Positions 11,232 to 21,708 of a stretch of 64,000 bases of DNA are shown here, piece after piece (positions within the stretch are counted from its first letter, which is position 1; each line of letters opens with the position of its first letter). The DNA comes from Lucinisca nassula (taxonomy: Eukaryota > Mollusca > Bivalvia > Lucinida > Lucinidae). The notes under the pieces were generated by a model. That model was not told where the DNA came from. It worked only from the letters and a program-made list of their open reading frames with translations, and searched no databases. The stretch covers positions 20,872,088-20,936,087 of the forward strand of contig OY757014.1 in assembly GCA_963580285.1 (NCBI GenBank), read 5' to 3'. A program made the position numbers and the translations under genes.

Positions 11232-11500
11232 ACATTATGTGAACAAGTCTGTGAAATGAACACCCCATAAACCTCACTTTATATGGAGAAAACTAGGGTT
11301 TACGGTTGTATACATTATTTTTTCTTATTTCTGCTACAAGACCTAGGTTGTGGGCGCTCGTTAGAACCGCCTCTAACGAGCACCCACAAAGTATGTTTTG
11401 CAGAATAAATAAGAAAAATATCACGGATTTTCATCAGAAAAGTAGCCAATTTAGAGATGTGAAAAAATGCACTATGCCGCACTATCTAATCGTTATGCGG
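11232..11500. mobile_element. Palindromic MITE, family A
   Basis: Left end CATTATGTGAACAAGTCTGTG, then the 'aaacctcacttt...actagggttta' hairpin, a shortened 'cgttagaaccgcctctaacg' palindrome and right end 'gccgcactatctaatcgttatg'. The loop side of the palindrome has been deleted. Confidence 0.7.
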
Positions 11501-11861
11501 CAACGGCTCGACAAAGACTTTCCTGGTTATCATGCGATAAATTCTTTTTTCTCGTGATAATATTTAGAAGGAACTTTTGTAATGAAATCTCGTGGAATTG
11601 TTAGCTTGCAGAACAGCAAATTATTTGAAAATATCTGGCGCAGCAATAGTCATTACGCATTCCAGAATTCTATTAATTTAGAATTTAATGAACACGAATA
11701 ACAATCTGGCGATAAAGGAATCTGACTGCCAATTATGATGCATTTCTAAATTATTGTCCCAGTGCAGCTCTGCTTGCACGGCCCGCTGAAGGTTTGTTTA
11801 CTGGACCAGTTTCGACCATTTTTGTCGGTTCACAGCTGATTTAGTTAGACAAGTTCACCTA

Positions 11862-12607
11862 ACTTGGGAGCACATGCACTGTCAAGAGCCGTGCTCATTG
11901 ATGATGAAGTCAGTTCCAAGATTGTCAAAGCTAGTGCAGCATTTGGCCGACTACGTGGTAGTGTTTGGGATCGAAGTGGAATCAGACTTGACACAAAAGT
12001 GAAAGTCTACAGAGCTATGGTACTGCCAACGCTATTTTATGCATGTGAAACATGGACAGTTTCCAACGGCATGCCAAAAGACTGAATCACTTCCATACTA
12101 GCTGTCTTAGAAAAACTCTTTAAGAGTAAGTGGCAAGACAGGATTACAGACAAGGATGTCCTGAACAGGACAGGGATGCAAAGTGTACATACTCTTCTGA
12201 AATTGGCACAGTTAAGATTAACAGACCATGTTTCCAGAATGCCTGAGAAACGTTTGCCAAAGAAAATTCTCTTTGGAGAACTAGAAATTGGCAAACGCTC
12301 CCAAGGCTGTCAGGGGAAGCGCTACAAGGACACTCTCAAAGCCTACCTCGGGGACTTTAACATTCCAACGGAGTCGCGGGAACAAATTACACAGGACTGA
12401 GCAAAGTGGTGAGGTCTCATCAAAAGGGGTGCCAATGATTATGAGGTAAAAAGAATCAGTGAAGATAAGCAGAAACGCGCACAGCGCAAAACCAGAGATT
12501 AGGCATCACCAACAGAGCTGTCTTCCTCTAGCATCTGTTGCTGTATCTGCAACAGACAGTTCAGAGCTAGAATCGGTCTCCTCAGCAATCTTAGAACACA
12601 CAAATAA
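11862..12607 (+). pseudogene. Non-LTR retrotransposon C-terminal region with terminal zinc finger
   Basis: Encodes in order: ASAAFGRLRGSVWDRSGI, VYRAMVLPTLFYACETWTV, LNHFHTSCLRK, KWQDRITDKDVLNRTGM, DHVSRMPEKRLPKK and a C-terminal C2H2-like CICNRQFRARIGLLSNLRTH. This is the region downstream of the RT domain in a widespread animal LINE family. The frame shifts around 12080 and back near 12112 (an extra A in an A-run). UGA interrupts it at 12398 and again ten bases later, both plausible CGA-to-TGA changes. No endonuclease or RT catalytic part is present, so it is a 5'-truncated dead copy. No target duplication was found. Confidence 0.85.
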
Positions 12608-12902
12608 TAGCATTTCTCAAATATTATTAAGATTGGTCATTGTCGGTAATGGCAGACGAACTATATATAGTGAGCTGTGTTCCCGTGCTCGCAGATTCAG
12701 ATAGGCCAATATTGTAGACAGACAGATTTTGGCAGGTCTCTACTCTGCTGTACTCTGTGAACTTCACAGCTTTTGATCAGACATCGCGTGTTTTTTATGT
12801 CTGATCTGGCGTCTGCTCTGCTGAATAGCGGTAGTATATGTCATTGATCTCCGGAAGCCTAGTAGGCTATGTAAGAGAGAATAAAATACTGTAAACGCGT
12901 AA

Positions 12903-13078
12903 ACGCGTAGTATACGCGAATCAAAATGTGTATTGACGCAAAAATGCGTAGTAACGCAACAAAATGCGTAGTTATGCGAAAAAAAGGTAAAAATACTCGA
13001 AAAAGGCGTAGTAACGCCAAAAGGCATAGACACGCAAACGAAAGGCGGAGTAACGCAAAGAAAACCATAGTCACGCGA
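12903..13078. repeat. Array of about nine ~20-bp mini-hairpin repeats
   Basis: Units such as CGCGTAGTATACGCG (12904), TGCGTAGTAACGCA (12945), TGCGTAGTTATGCG (12965), GGCGTAGTAACGCC (13005) and CCATAGTCACGCG (13065) recur every 18-21 bp, separated by A-rich linkers. Most can fold into a 4-6-bp stem around 'agta'. Outer bases change in pairs (T-A, G-C, C-G). Long frames on the minus strand follow from the repeat and are not considered coding. Confidence 0.7.
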
Positions 13079-13239
13079 ATAAATAAATAAAAAAAAAACA
13101 ATATCACTTAAAACCATGTTTCTTGTTCAGTGGTTCTAAGGAGTACTCTCAGGTTCTCTTTTAATTCCTGTTTTCTGTTTAGGTCTTTTGAGGAAAAAAT
13201 GCCCTTTTTGGCATAAATTTCAAATTTGAAATTGCACGA

Positions 13240-14757
13240 CCAGCAGCAAAAAGCGACCGACTGAAGTCGGTTGATTTCTTAGAGTGCCCTAAAATCACCG
13301 TGTCATTCTGTCATTCGGTCAATCGGTCATTCTGTCAGTCTGTCAGTCTGTCTGTCCGTCCGTAACCCGTTTGTGAAAATTGGTGATAGTGACTTAACCG
13401 CTTGGAATATTTAAACAATTTTTGGCATACTGATAGATATCAATGAGATCTAACCAATGAATTTGCGAAATATTACATTCCATTTAGTATAGCCTCGCCG
13501 AGGCGAAAAAGGTGAAAATTTTCGAACTGCTTCTCCTCGGAAACCGTTGGGCCGATTGAAGCCAAATTTCATATGGAGCCTCTATGGGATGGGGGAAACC
13601 AAAATTTGCTCATGGGGTCCAGGTCACATGACCAAAATGGCCGCCAAGCCATGTATGGTCTGTCTGTCTGTCCGTCCGTAACCCGTTTGTGAAAATTGGT
13701 GATAATGACTTAACCGCTTGGAATATTTAAACAATTTTTGGCATACTGATAGATATCAATGAGCTCTAACCAATGAACTTGCGAAATATTACATTCCATT
13801 TAGTTTAGCCTCGCCGAGGCGAAAAATGTGAAAATTTTCGAACTGCTTCTCCTCGGAAACCGTTAGGCCGATTGAAGTCAAATTTCATATGGAGCCTCTA
13901 TGGGATGGGGGAAATCAAACTTTGCTCATGGGGTCCAGGTAACATGACCAAAATGGCCGCCAAGCCATATATGGTCTGTCTGTCTGTCCGTCCGTAACCC
14001 GTTTGTGAAAATTAGTGATAGTCACGTGACCGCTTGGAATATTTGAACAATTTTTGGCATACTGGTAGATATCAATGAGATCTAACCAGTGAACTTGCGA
14101 AATATTACATTCCATTTAGTATAGCCTCGCCGAGGCGAAAAATGTGAAAATATTCGAACTGCTTCTCCTCGGAAACCGTTGGGCCGATTGAAGTCAAATT
14201 TCATATGGAGCCTCTATGGGATGGGGGAAACCAAAATTTGCTCATGGAGTCCAGGTCACATGACCAAAATGGCCGCCAAGCCATATATGGTCTGTCTGTC
14301 CGTCCGTAACCCGTTTGTGAAAATTGGTGATAGTGACTTAACCGATTGGAATATTTAAACAATTTTTGGCATACTGATAAATATGAATGAGATCTAACCA
14401 ATGAACTTGCGAAATATTCCACTCCATTTAGTATAGCCTCGCCGAGGCGAAAAATCCTTAACCCGTTTGTGAAAATTGATGATAGTGACTTAACCGCTTA
14501 GAATATTTAAACCATTTTTGGCATACTGATAGATATCAATGAGCTCTAACCAATGAACTTGCGAAATATTACATTCCATTTAGTATAGCCTCGCCGAAGC
14601 GAAAAATGTGAAAAAATTTCGAACTGCTTCTCCTCTGAAACCGTTGGGCCGATTGAAGTTTAATTTCATATGGAGCCTCTATGGGATGGGGCTAACCAAA
14701 ATTTGCTCATGGGGTCCAGGTCACATGACCAAAATGGCCGCCAAGCCATATATGGTA
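13240..14757. repeat. Tandem array, ~316-bp unit, about 4.5 copies
   Basis: Each unit carries 'ccgtaacccgtttgtgaaaa', 'gcctcgccgaggcgaaaa', 'ctgcttctcctcggaaaccg' and 'aaaatggccgccaagcc'. The anchor 'cgtaaccc' lies at 13361, 13677, 13993 and 14305 (316, 316, 312 bp apart), with a shortened unit starting near 14456. The 'gcctcgccgaggc' block is itself a palindrome. A TGTC/CGTC run opens each unit. 60-70-codon frames across units are incidental. Confidence 0.9.
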
Positions 14758-15301
14758 AAAACCCTTCAAAAATAGTGTTCTCCAGAACCACTAAGCAGAT
14801 TTCCACGAAACTAGATAAATGGCATCTGGGACGTAGGCCCATCCTAGATTGCTAAAATGGTGACCCTGGGTTGACCTTGACCTTCTTTGTGCCTAGGTCA
14901 AACTTTGACACATATGCTTTTGTATTGGAAAAGTGAGAATGCATTTTATCCTGCAAATGTTTCAGAATACAGTACTTAAGTATAAGATATATTTTTGCTC
15001 CTTACGATAAGGCGCATTTATTGGGGGAACCGTTTTACGTCCAGGTCACATGACCAAAATGGCCGCCATACCCATATATGGTAACACGCATAAAGCTAAA
15101 AGCATCCGGCGGGTCATGCACTTCAGCTGAAGCACTGGTTTTAATTTTAATGACTTGGCCTCATCCAACTTAGGCCCCCATAGGCGAGCTACGTTGCCTT
15201 TTGATAACTATTGTTTAAACGTGTAAACTGGATTGATATGGACATACATTTTACAGGCTTGTTGAAAACAGTGCATGCCATATACATGTTCTTGTAGCTG
15301 T

Positions 15302-15806
15302 GTGCTATTTTCGTTTATTTGGTGTATTCTTTGCTTCCAAAGTATCTAACTATTCAGTACTTACGGAGCGCTACGGTGTAGTGGTCAAGCATCGGATTGT
15401 AGATCGAAAGATAGCCGGTTCGATCCCCGCACGCGCGAAGTGTTGTTTCCTTGAGAAAGATGCTTTCACATCATTGCTTAGTATTGGTTTCTACCCAGTA
15501 AAAGGAAGAAAAGAGAGTCACATGGTTTACTAAATGTTTTACCCTCTATCAATAAAGTCGATTATTAACTTATTTGTCTTCACTGCAGCTGGTGCTGTGT
15601 CGTGTGGCGGCCGTAAATATCTCCCCGGATATCACAGTGCAGATTATATTTTCTGGTCCTTTAGGACCACTGAGTTCATTAAGAATCATTTTGAAAATAG
15701 AGTTCTGCTTAAGCCGGTGCTACACATTTCAATACTGGTCAAGAACAGACTCAATGAAACCGAGTCCGCTATTTTCGTTTATTTTGGTGCATTCTTTGCT
15801 TCTAAT
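15302..15806. mobile_element. Old retrozyme-like dimer remnant, split by a SINE
   Basis: 'gctattttcgtttatttggtg' near 15305 and 'gctattttcgtttattttgg' near 15770 repeat directly and resemble the 'gtggtgtattccttgcttcc' part of the retrozyme at 52424-52814. Between them, 15585-15700 matches the rest of that unit ('gcagctggtgctgtg', 'gtggcggccgtaaa', 'gcagattatattttc'). No intact hammerhead core remains. A SINE occupies 15357-15570. Confidence 0.55.
15357..15570 (+). mobile_element. tRNA-derived SINE zeta
   Basis: The head carries box A-like CGGTGTAGTGG and a good box B GGTTCGATCCC at about 15418-15428. The body continues 'gttgtttccttgagaaagat' and ends 'ctatcaataaagtcgatt'. It is called a SINE rather than a tRNA gene because no closed cloverleaf with an acceptor stem was found. 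Confidence 0.65.
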
Positions 15807-15810
15807 GATC

Positions 15811-16181
15811 CATCATGATAACAAGTCCTTGAAATGAGCACCCCCTCTAAATCCCACTTTATATGAGCCCCGCCAAGCGAATTTGTGTCTTTGAGCATTC
15901 CGTCATGACAAAGTTTAACTGCGCATGCCCAGCCATTCAGAGGGGCCAGGGATATGGCTTTCTGTCTGATGGTTCCTCTTGATTCACTGCTTGTATGAGC
16001 GAGCAGCAAAGGTTCTGGCGAGACTGCGCGGATGCGCAGGCTCGCCTGAACCTTCGCTGCTCGCATAGGCGATAAGTACCAAAATCGCTTGGCGGGGCCC
16101 ATATAGAGAAAAGTGGGGCTTGTGGGGGTAAATATTATTTTGCGTAATTTTGCTCCAGGACACGGGTGTGTTATCGCAATG
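15811..16181. mobile_element. Family A MITE, interrupted
   Basis: Left end CATCATGATAACAAGTCCTTG and right end 'cacgggtgtgttatcgcaatg' are the family A termini. A family E MITE (15865-16100) sits inside the first hairpin. The large palindrome is missing, so this is also an internal deletion derivative. Confidence 0.75.
15865..16100 (+). mobile_element. MITE family E, nested, with ATAT duplication
   Basis: Ends 'gagccccgccaagcga' and 'tcgcttggcggggccc' are inverted repeats. An internal stem 'gcagcaaaggttctggcgag / ctcgcctgaaccttcgctgc' surrounds a short loop. The host MITE normally reads 'ctttatatagag'; here ATAT occurs on both sides (15861-15864 and 16101-16104), giving a clear 4-bp duplication. 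A copy in opposite orientation lies 312 bp downstream. Confidence 0.85.
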
Positions 16182-16412
16182 TAACCAATCAGAACTTATT
16201 GTGACATGTACTCTAAGACCAGCAAGAAAGTAGGCGATATCAGATATAAACAAATGCTTACTATTTAAGATAATTTAAAAGCAGGCCCTATATTAACAGT
16301 AAGTTTTTTTTTTTTTTAAATGACACGAGGAATAACCTTACAATTTGCCATGTCCCACTGTTGCAGCGACTTGTTCTATGTATTTTGCTTTAAAAAAGAC
16401 CATTTATCATAT

Positions 16413-16647
16413 GGGCCCCTTCAAGCGATTTTGGTACTTATCGTCTTCTGAGCAGCGAAGGTTCAGGCGAGCCTGCGGATCCGCGCAGTCTCGCCAGAAC
16501 CTTCGCTGCTCGCTCATACAAGCAGTGATTCAAGAGGAATCTTCAGACAGAAAGCCATATCCCTGGCCCCTCTGAATGGCTGGGCATGCGCAGTTAAAAT
16601 TTGTCATGACGGAATGCTCGAAGACACAAATTCGCTTGGCGGGGCTC
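16413..16647 (-). mobile_element. MITE family E, inverted copy
   Basis: Reverse complement of 15865-16100 with few differences. The pair is an inverted duplication that could form a very long hairpin, or reflects two independent insertions. No clear target duplication. Confidence 0.85.
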
Positions 16648-16874
16648 AATTATGACGTCGCGTCTGAGAATGAATAACACCATGTAATATTTTCGATAAT
16701 CCACTAGTGGATTAAATATGCAAATTAGTTAGATACGCCAGTAACTTTACACGTCCGACGTTCTTAACGACATCGCGTTTACAAATGGCGAAATATTGAC
16801 TATTTTTGTAAACATTTCGTGAATAAAATGCGTTTTAAATGCCATATGATAAACAGAATCCTTTTATTCGTGCC

Positions 16875-16985
16875 CATGCATTATTAAATTTATTAAAGTT
16901 GTTGAGGAAAAGGGATGAAATGCTCAGCAAAGCCTCGCATTTTATCCGTTTTCCACAACTCGTTTAATAAATTTAATAATACATG
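16875..16985. repeat. Long hairpin-forming inverted repeat
   Basis: Left arm 'attattaaatttattaaag...ggaaaaggg...aaatgc' pairs with 'gcattttatcc...ttaataaatttaataat' around a ~12-bp loop; arms are ~45 bp with some mismatches. Probably a small DNA element. The rest of 16648-17090 shows no gene. Confidence 0.65.
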
Positions 16986-17091
16986 AACACTCATGTAAGA
17001 TCCTCTACTTAAACTTGTCTGTCCAAGGTCAGTGAAGTCAGTGATGATCAGGACTCGGCTTTCATTCCTATTCTGTTGATTTGGGTAAATA

Positions 17092-17292
17092 CAATGACAT
17101 TCCGCTATTAAGACCACCTAAAATTAAGACTAATTCTGCTTTTAAAAACTTATTCTGAAGGGTGCACTTCATATTTCTTTGTGTGGCCACAGTGTCCTCT
17201 GGCCAGGGACTACTTTTGGGACTGTTCAAAAGTGGTCTTTAAGACCACTTTTGAACAGTCCCAAAGGTGGTCTTAATAGAGGAATTGTACTG
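17092..17292. mobile_element. Tc1/mariner-type MITE, family C
   Basis: TA flanks both sides. Terminal repeats are 'ttccgctattaagaccacct' and the complement of 'ttcctctattaagaccacct'. An inner perfect palindrome 'actgttcaaaagtggtcttt / aagaccacttttgaacagt' occupies 17221-17262. Relatives at 22446-22622 and 23672-23856. Non-autonomous. Confidence 0.8.
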
Positions 17293-17302
17293 TATAATAA
17301 TG

Positions 17303-17425
17303 TTACTAATCAAGTAATTTCGCACTGGCCCAGTTACAGGTCCGAGGTCTGCTGTATTGTCCAGAGGCCGAAGGCTGAGACCAATACAACTTAGTGGTAT
17401 AATAAGAAATTACTTGATTAATGAC
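17303..17425. mobile_element. Palindromic element, family F (decayed)
   Basis: 'aatcaagtaatttcgcactg' with 'cccagttacaggtccgagg', ending 'aagaaattacttgatt', matches the perfect palindrome at 35986-36119 but has lost arm pairing in the middle. Confidence 0.6.
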
Positions 17426-17570
17426 AATTTTATTAATGGACACCATTAAAACATGATTATTAATTTTGACCCCAGTGGTAATACGGGTGACCTCCGAACA
17501 ATAAAGGATAGTCAATTAATAATGTATCATAATGCCATACTGTTGTTTTAAACCAAGGGGTTGTCGTTCG

Positions 17571-17642
17571 CATCACGTTAAAATATCAGTGGAAGTAATA
17601 CCCTTATACACTTCACATTGTATAGAGAAAAGTGTGGGATAA
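17571..17642. mobile_element. Family A MITE left end truncated by PLE1
   Basis: 'catcacgttaaaatatcag...tatagagaaaagtgtggg' is the left end and first hairpin of a family A element. It stops at the first codon of PLE1, so PLE1 probably inserted as a 5'-truncated copy into this MITE. Confidence 0.55.
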
Positions 17643-19916
17643 CTAGATGAGATTTTATACACCGAGGCGAATAAATTCTACGATAGTTCTCATCAGTTGT
17701 ATGATGCGGCTCTCTTAACTAGAGGCTATACTCAGCATACTCTCCGTCCTTACATTGATTCTGAAATTAATCATAAACGCCATTTCTTCAAAATATCCTT
17801 CATTAATAAGGGTATGGATTTTATAGATTTGCCCAGTATCTTCCGTGAGAGTTCGGTGCTTTCTTCCATTCCTGCTTATTTTCAAAATACTGAAACACCT
17901 ATAATTTGCTATAAATATAACAAACCTGTTAGATCTATCATTTTTAATTTCAATAAACTTGTTTCAGATCTTGATATTGATACTAATACTCCTGATTCAT
18001 GTGATTGTAAAAACTCAAAGTATTGCTATCCTGCTGCTGGTCATGTAATTACTGGCAATTTGAAAATTATTCCTGATTCTAGGATAAGGAATATAATTTC
18101 TAAAGGACCGAAATATCGGTTTCCTTCTAAAATTGATTTCAGTAAATGTAGAGATGAAATCGCTGCTTCCTTGAATGAATTCGGTAATCGATGGTGTAAG
18201 CGAGAGTATGTTGAGCATAAAGCCCTTAAGGACTGGAAACTTAGCATTTTAAAACTAGTAAATAAACGCATTTCTTTCTATTCTCAAAATACTAACTTAT
18301 TACCTCCTAAGCCCAAGACGTCTTTACGTCATCTTAAACTAGGTATTCAAGAATTTCATAAGAAGTTTGTTTTGGCCCCTGCAGACAAGGCCGCTAACAA
18401 CGCCGTCGTTGTGTGACGGCTCCACTATGTTAACACGCTTAAGCAGGAGCTTGGTGGTACTATGGCCTATGAACTTCAGCCTTTAGCTGAAGAGAGAGCT
18501 ATAGTAGATAAACATGTTTGTCTTTCAGCCACCAAGTTTGCTGTGTGTGTTAACGAAGGCCAAGACAAGCTTCCTACGCTATACTGGTTACCAAAACTTC
18601 ATAAAAAACCTTACAAAGCACGGTTTATTGCAAATTCTAGCTCTTGCACTACCACTGAACTTTCTAAATTATTAACTTCCTGTCTTACTGCTATTAAAAC
18701 GCATGTAATTAAATATTGTGATAAAGTCTTTGAAAGATCAGGAAGAAATCTGTTTTGGTCTATAAAAAATTCGAATGAGGTTTTAAATAAATTGAAATCT
18801 AGACATTTTCGTGCTTCTAGTCTGTCTACCTACGATTTTTCCACTCTTTACACTACACTTCCTCATAATCTTATAAAAGAAAAGCTTTATGATTTAATTG
18901 AATGGACTTTTCACAGAGAAGATCCTCTCTATCTTGCATGTAATGTCAGAAATGCATTTTTCACTTCTAAAGAGCATAAGAATTATACACTTTGGTCATG
19001 TCAGAAAGTGTGTGATGCCCTCACCTTTCTACTTGACAATATTTATATTAGATTCGGTACTAAGTTATTTAGACAAATTGTGGGTATTCCGATGGGTACT
19101 AATTGCGCACCTCTTGTGGCTGATCTGTTCTTGTATTGTTATGAAAGAGACTTCATTTTGTCGCTTTCCATTGATAACCAATCTGAAATTATTGAAGCTT
19201 TTAGCTCTACTTCTAGATATTTAGATGATTTATTAAATATTGATAATACCTATTTTGATGGTTTGATCAGTCAGATTTACCCCCTAGAACTTCAGTTAAA
19301 TAAAGCAAATTCTTCTGATACCGAGGCCCCGTTTTTGGATTTACATCTGTCTATTGTAGATGGATTTGTTTCGTGCAAAATTTATGATAAACGCGATGAC
19401 TTTGATTTTGAGATTGTAAATTTTCCTTTTTTGGATGGTGATGTTCCTCGTGCGCCATCCTATGGCGTTTATATTTCGCAATTAATTCGATTTGCTAGAG
19501 TGTGTAGTCATGTAACTGACTTCAACACTCGTAATAAATTATTAACGGCTAAACTCCTTAATCAGGGTTATCGGTACCATAAACTACGCAAAGCCTTTTC
19601 AAAATTTTATAGACGCCATTCTGATTTAATTTCAAAATTCAATATTGGACTTAAATCTCTTCTGCAACAAGGTCTATCGGAACCCGAATTTTATGGTGAC
19701 TTAGCATATAAATTCAGAAAAATATATAACCGCAATGACTTCAGCACCCAATTTCGTAAAATCATTCTTCGATATAAAAAGATTGGGTACAACATGGATA
19801 TTATACGACAGACTGCATGCATGGTAGTTAACCCAATCACGGTTGGCAACTTTGCTTCCCTCTTTAATTGCACGCCGGTGGGTCAGGCCTCAGATTCTAT
19901 GACGGCTCCAACGTAA
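17643..19916 (+). CDS. Penelope-like element reverse transcriptase (Naiad type), one in-frame UGA
   Basis: A single frame of about 757 codons, open except for UGA at 18414-18416 (residue 258). In order: linker with CxC motif (SCDCK, ~residue 119); PADKAANN at ~246-253; LPTLYWLPKLHKKPYKARF (~310); RT motif A YDFSTLYTT (~397); motif B GIPMGTNCAPL (~480); catalytic motif C RYLDDLL (~525); then a thumb region to the UAA at 19914. There is no GIY-YIG domain after the RT, and the start is truncated, beginning inside a MITE, so an N-terminal endonuclease would be missing. The linker CxC and permuted order fit the Naiad clade. UGA lies between NNAVVV and RLHYVNTL, with frame and similarity continuing on both sides; PLE2 has UGA at the same place. 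It may be selenocysteine, or a nonsense mutation. No initiation codon was identified. Confidence 0.9.
18414..18416 (+). other. In-frame UGA, candidate selenocysteine codon (PLE1)
   Basis: UGA separates the two halves of the PLE1 frame at AANNAVVV-UGA-RLHYVNTL. PLE2 reads ASNHIVFV-UGA-KTHYINCL at 55853-55855. In related PLEs I recall cysteine at this site. Clam Naiads are known to encode selenoproteins. I did not recognise a SECIS element by eye in 19917-20482. Confidence 0.6.
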
Positions 19917-20482
19917 AGGCTTATTGAAAATTAGAGAGATAATGTCGGTTGGTGCCTTATGCTCTGTCTCTGGTCGGGCTCATCGGAGTCTAACTGTTGG
20001 TTTTCTTTTGCTCCAGCATTTCAGTGGTTTCTTGCTGTCGAGTCCTCACCGTTGTCTCACCTCTGTGGTTCTTTGATTTTTGTGTTCACGGAGATGTTGC
20101 ACTGATGAGTTAGGAGGCCTTCATGCGGACTGAACAAATTATTTGTCTAAATCGCGACGGAAGTAAGGGCGAGGATTGTGGCCACGTAAAATCGATTTAA
20201 GCCCCCCAGTGGAAATCTTCCACTGACCGTTCCAAGGCGGCTCTTCTGTGGCGATTTATTTATGTTGTTGTTTGTTACTTACTGTGTGTATCGCTTGTGT
20301 CTTTTGGTTTTGGATGACCATATGGCCATTTTGTGGGAAAGTAACTGTCCTTATGGCCTTCCTTTGTTTAGGTTTCCATTATGGTCTGGTCGCTTAATGT
20401 TTGTATTTCTTTCCCTTTGGTGTCTTTTATGGGTGGAGTAAGTTAATTGTATCAATTCCTGATCTTTGTTTTACTTCTACTT
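19917..20482 (+). mobile_element. PLE1 3' non-coding region (N3 module, youngest type)
   Basis: From 19969 ('tctggtcg') to 'gatctttgttttacttctac' this sequence recurs at 38089-38602 (+), 21709-22202 (-) and 54283-54600 (-) with only a few changes. Older copies are at 450, 21283, 31225 and 40548. Young copies share the right end and differ at the left, as expected for 5'-truncated retroelement copies. I infer it is the 3' UTR of the PLE1 family; an unrelated element inserted next to PLE1 is possible. Confidence 0.65.
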
Positions 20483-20523
20483 TTTATACAGTACTTTCAT
20501 GGCTGTTTTGGGGTAGTCAAACC

Positions 20524-20626
20524 TATTGCGCCCGAGGCGTCGAGGACGACCGCATGCACTATTCCCCGAGGCCCCCGTAGGCCGGGGGCAATAGCGCATG
20601 GGGCCGTCCGAATGGCCGTGGGCAAT
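20524..20626. repeat. GC-rich nested palindrome
   Basis: Outer arms 'attgcgcccgagg' and 'ccgtgggcaat'; inner arms 'ctattccccgagg' and 'ccgggggcaatag'. A GC island in AT-rich surroundings. Probably a small palindromic element; 20627-21282 otherwise shows no gene. Confidence 0.55.
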
Positions 20627-21282
20627 ATATTTGATTATCTCCTGAACAGTCATGAAGAAACTGTTTTGTTACCGCACAAACATAGAAAGAAAAACAGCCG
20701 TTGAAGAAAACAAATACATTGTAGCCATACAAATAACAACACTATGAAAATGAGTTAAACAGTGTGAGGATAATGTTCGCCGAAGACGTATTCTCGAGCA
20801 CATTTTCAACTCGGTGTCATTTAATTCCGCAAATCGCTCGCCTTCTGCGTCGCCAGACCAGCCAGACGCCAAATTGTACTGTTGTTTTGGCAGAAATTAC
20901 ACGTGTTAATCTGGGAAGAATTCTGCATTACCAAAGCACAGAAGAGGCAATCCATATTCAAAGCGTGAAATAAAAGTCCCATGCAATATCGCCTGCCAAT
21001 ATATCCAGAGCTATTGCCCGGTTGTTATCACTTCTAAAGACAAATCCGTGCAGAAGCCAAAAATAGCTCATTACTTTTTATATAGTTTGGCTCCCGTCTA
21101 ACTGATGGTTTAATCCATGCAACATTTCAAATGCAAAGGGTTCTCACTGATTTAGCTTTTTAGTTAGTTTCGCGATTTGCAGAATAAAATGACACCGGAC
21201 AATAGTCGATATTGACCATTCTTGCAAAATCGTGTTATTACGTGTACATTGTCTGATAATAAGTATGTAGAATACATTTAAG

Positions 21283-21575
21283 CTCCATAGTGAAATTCTT
21301 GTCGCTGACCGTTCCAATGCGGTTCTTCTTTCGCGGTTTATTTCTGATATGGTTTGTCTTTGGGTGTATGTACCGCTTATATCTTTTTTTGTTTTGGATA
21401 GCCAATTGGCCATTTCGTGGGAAAGTAACTGTCCTTTTGGCTGTCCGCTGTTGATGTTTCCATTAGGATCTAGGTATTTTTTTCCCTTAGATGTCTCTGA
21501 TGGGAGGGGTGGGCAAATTGTGTCGATTCTTGATCACTGCCCTCACTTATATTTTTCACTAATCTTTCAGCGTTT
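21283..21575 (+). mobile_element. N3 module, old partial copy
   Basis: Matches 'gctgaccgttccaatgcgg', 'ggatagccaattggccattt', 'gtgggaaagtaactgtcc' and 'ttcttgatcactgccctc' in order. Diverged and truncated on the left. Confidence 0.65.
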
Positions 21576-21708
21576 TTGCCAGGTAAAGGAGTTAATATGC
21601 TCAGAAAAATAGTCAAGGGGAAGTCTGGTTTCTGAGAAATCTTTCACTCATAGGTGTGGAGCCAGGCCCCAAGGTTATATGTTTTTTCCATGTGCAACTA
21701 AATATTAA

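Noticed and set aside
12903..13078. CRISPR array
   Set aside because: Units are degenerate and spacers are short A-rich linkers; the genome is an animal's. Reported as a mini-hairpin array.
13240..14757. Helitron with internal tandem repeats
   Set aside because: No 5' TC or 3' hairpin-CTRR end found; only the tandem array can be supported.
20102..20135. CTGATGAG...GACTGAAC in the N3 module as a ribozyme or SECIS
   Set aside because: It reads GAAC instead of GAAA, stem II does not pair, and the spacing is too short for a SECIS stem with an apical AA loop.
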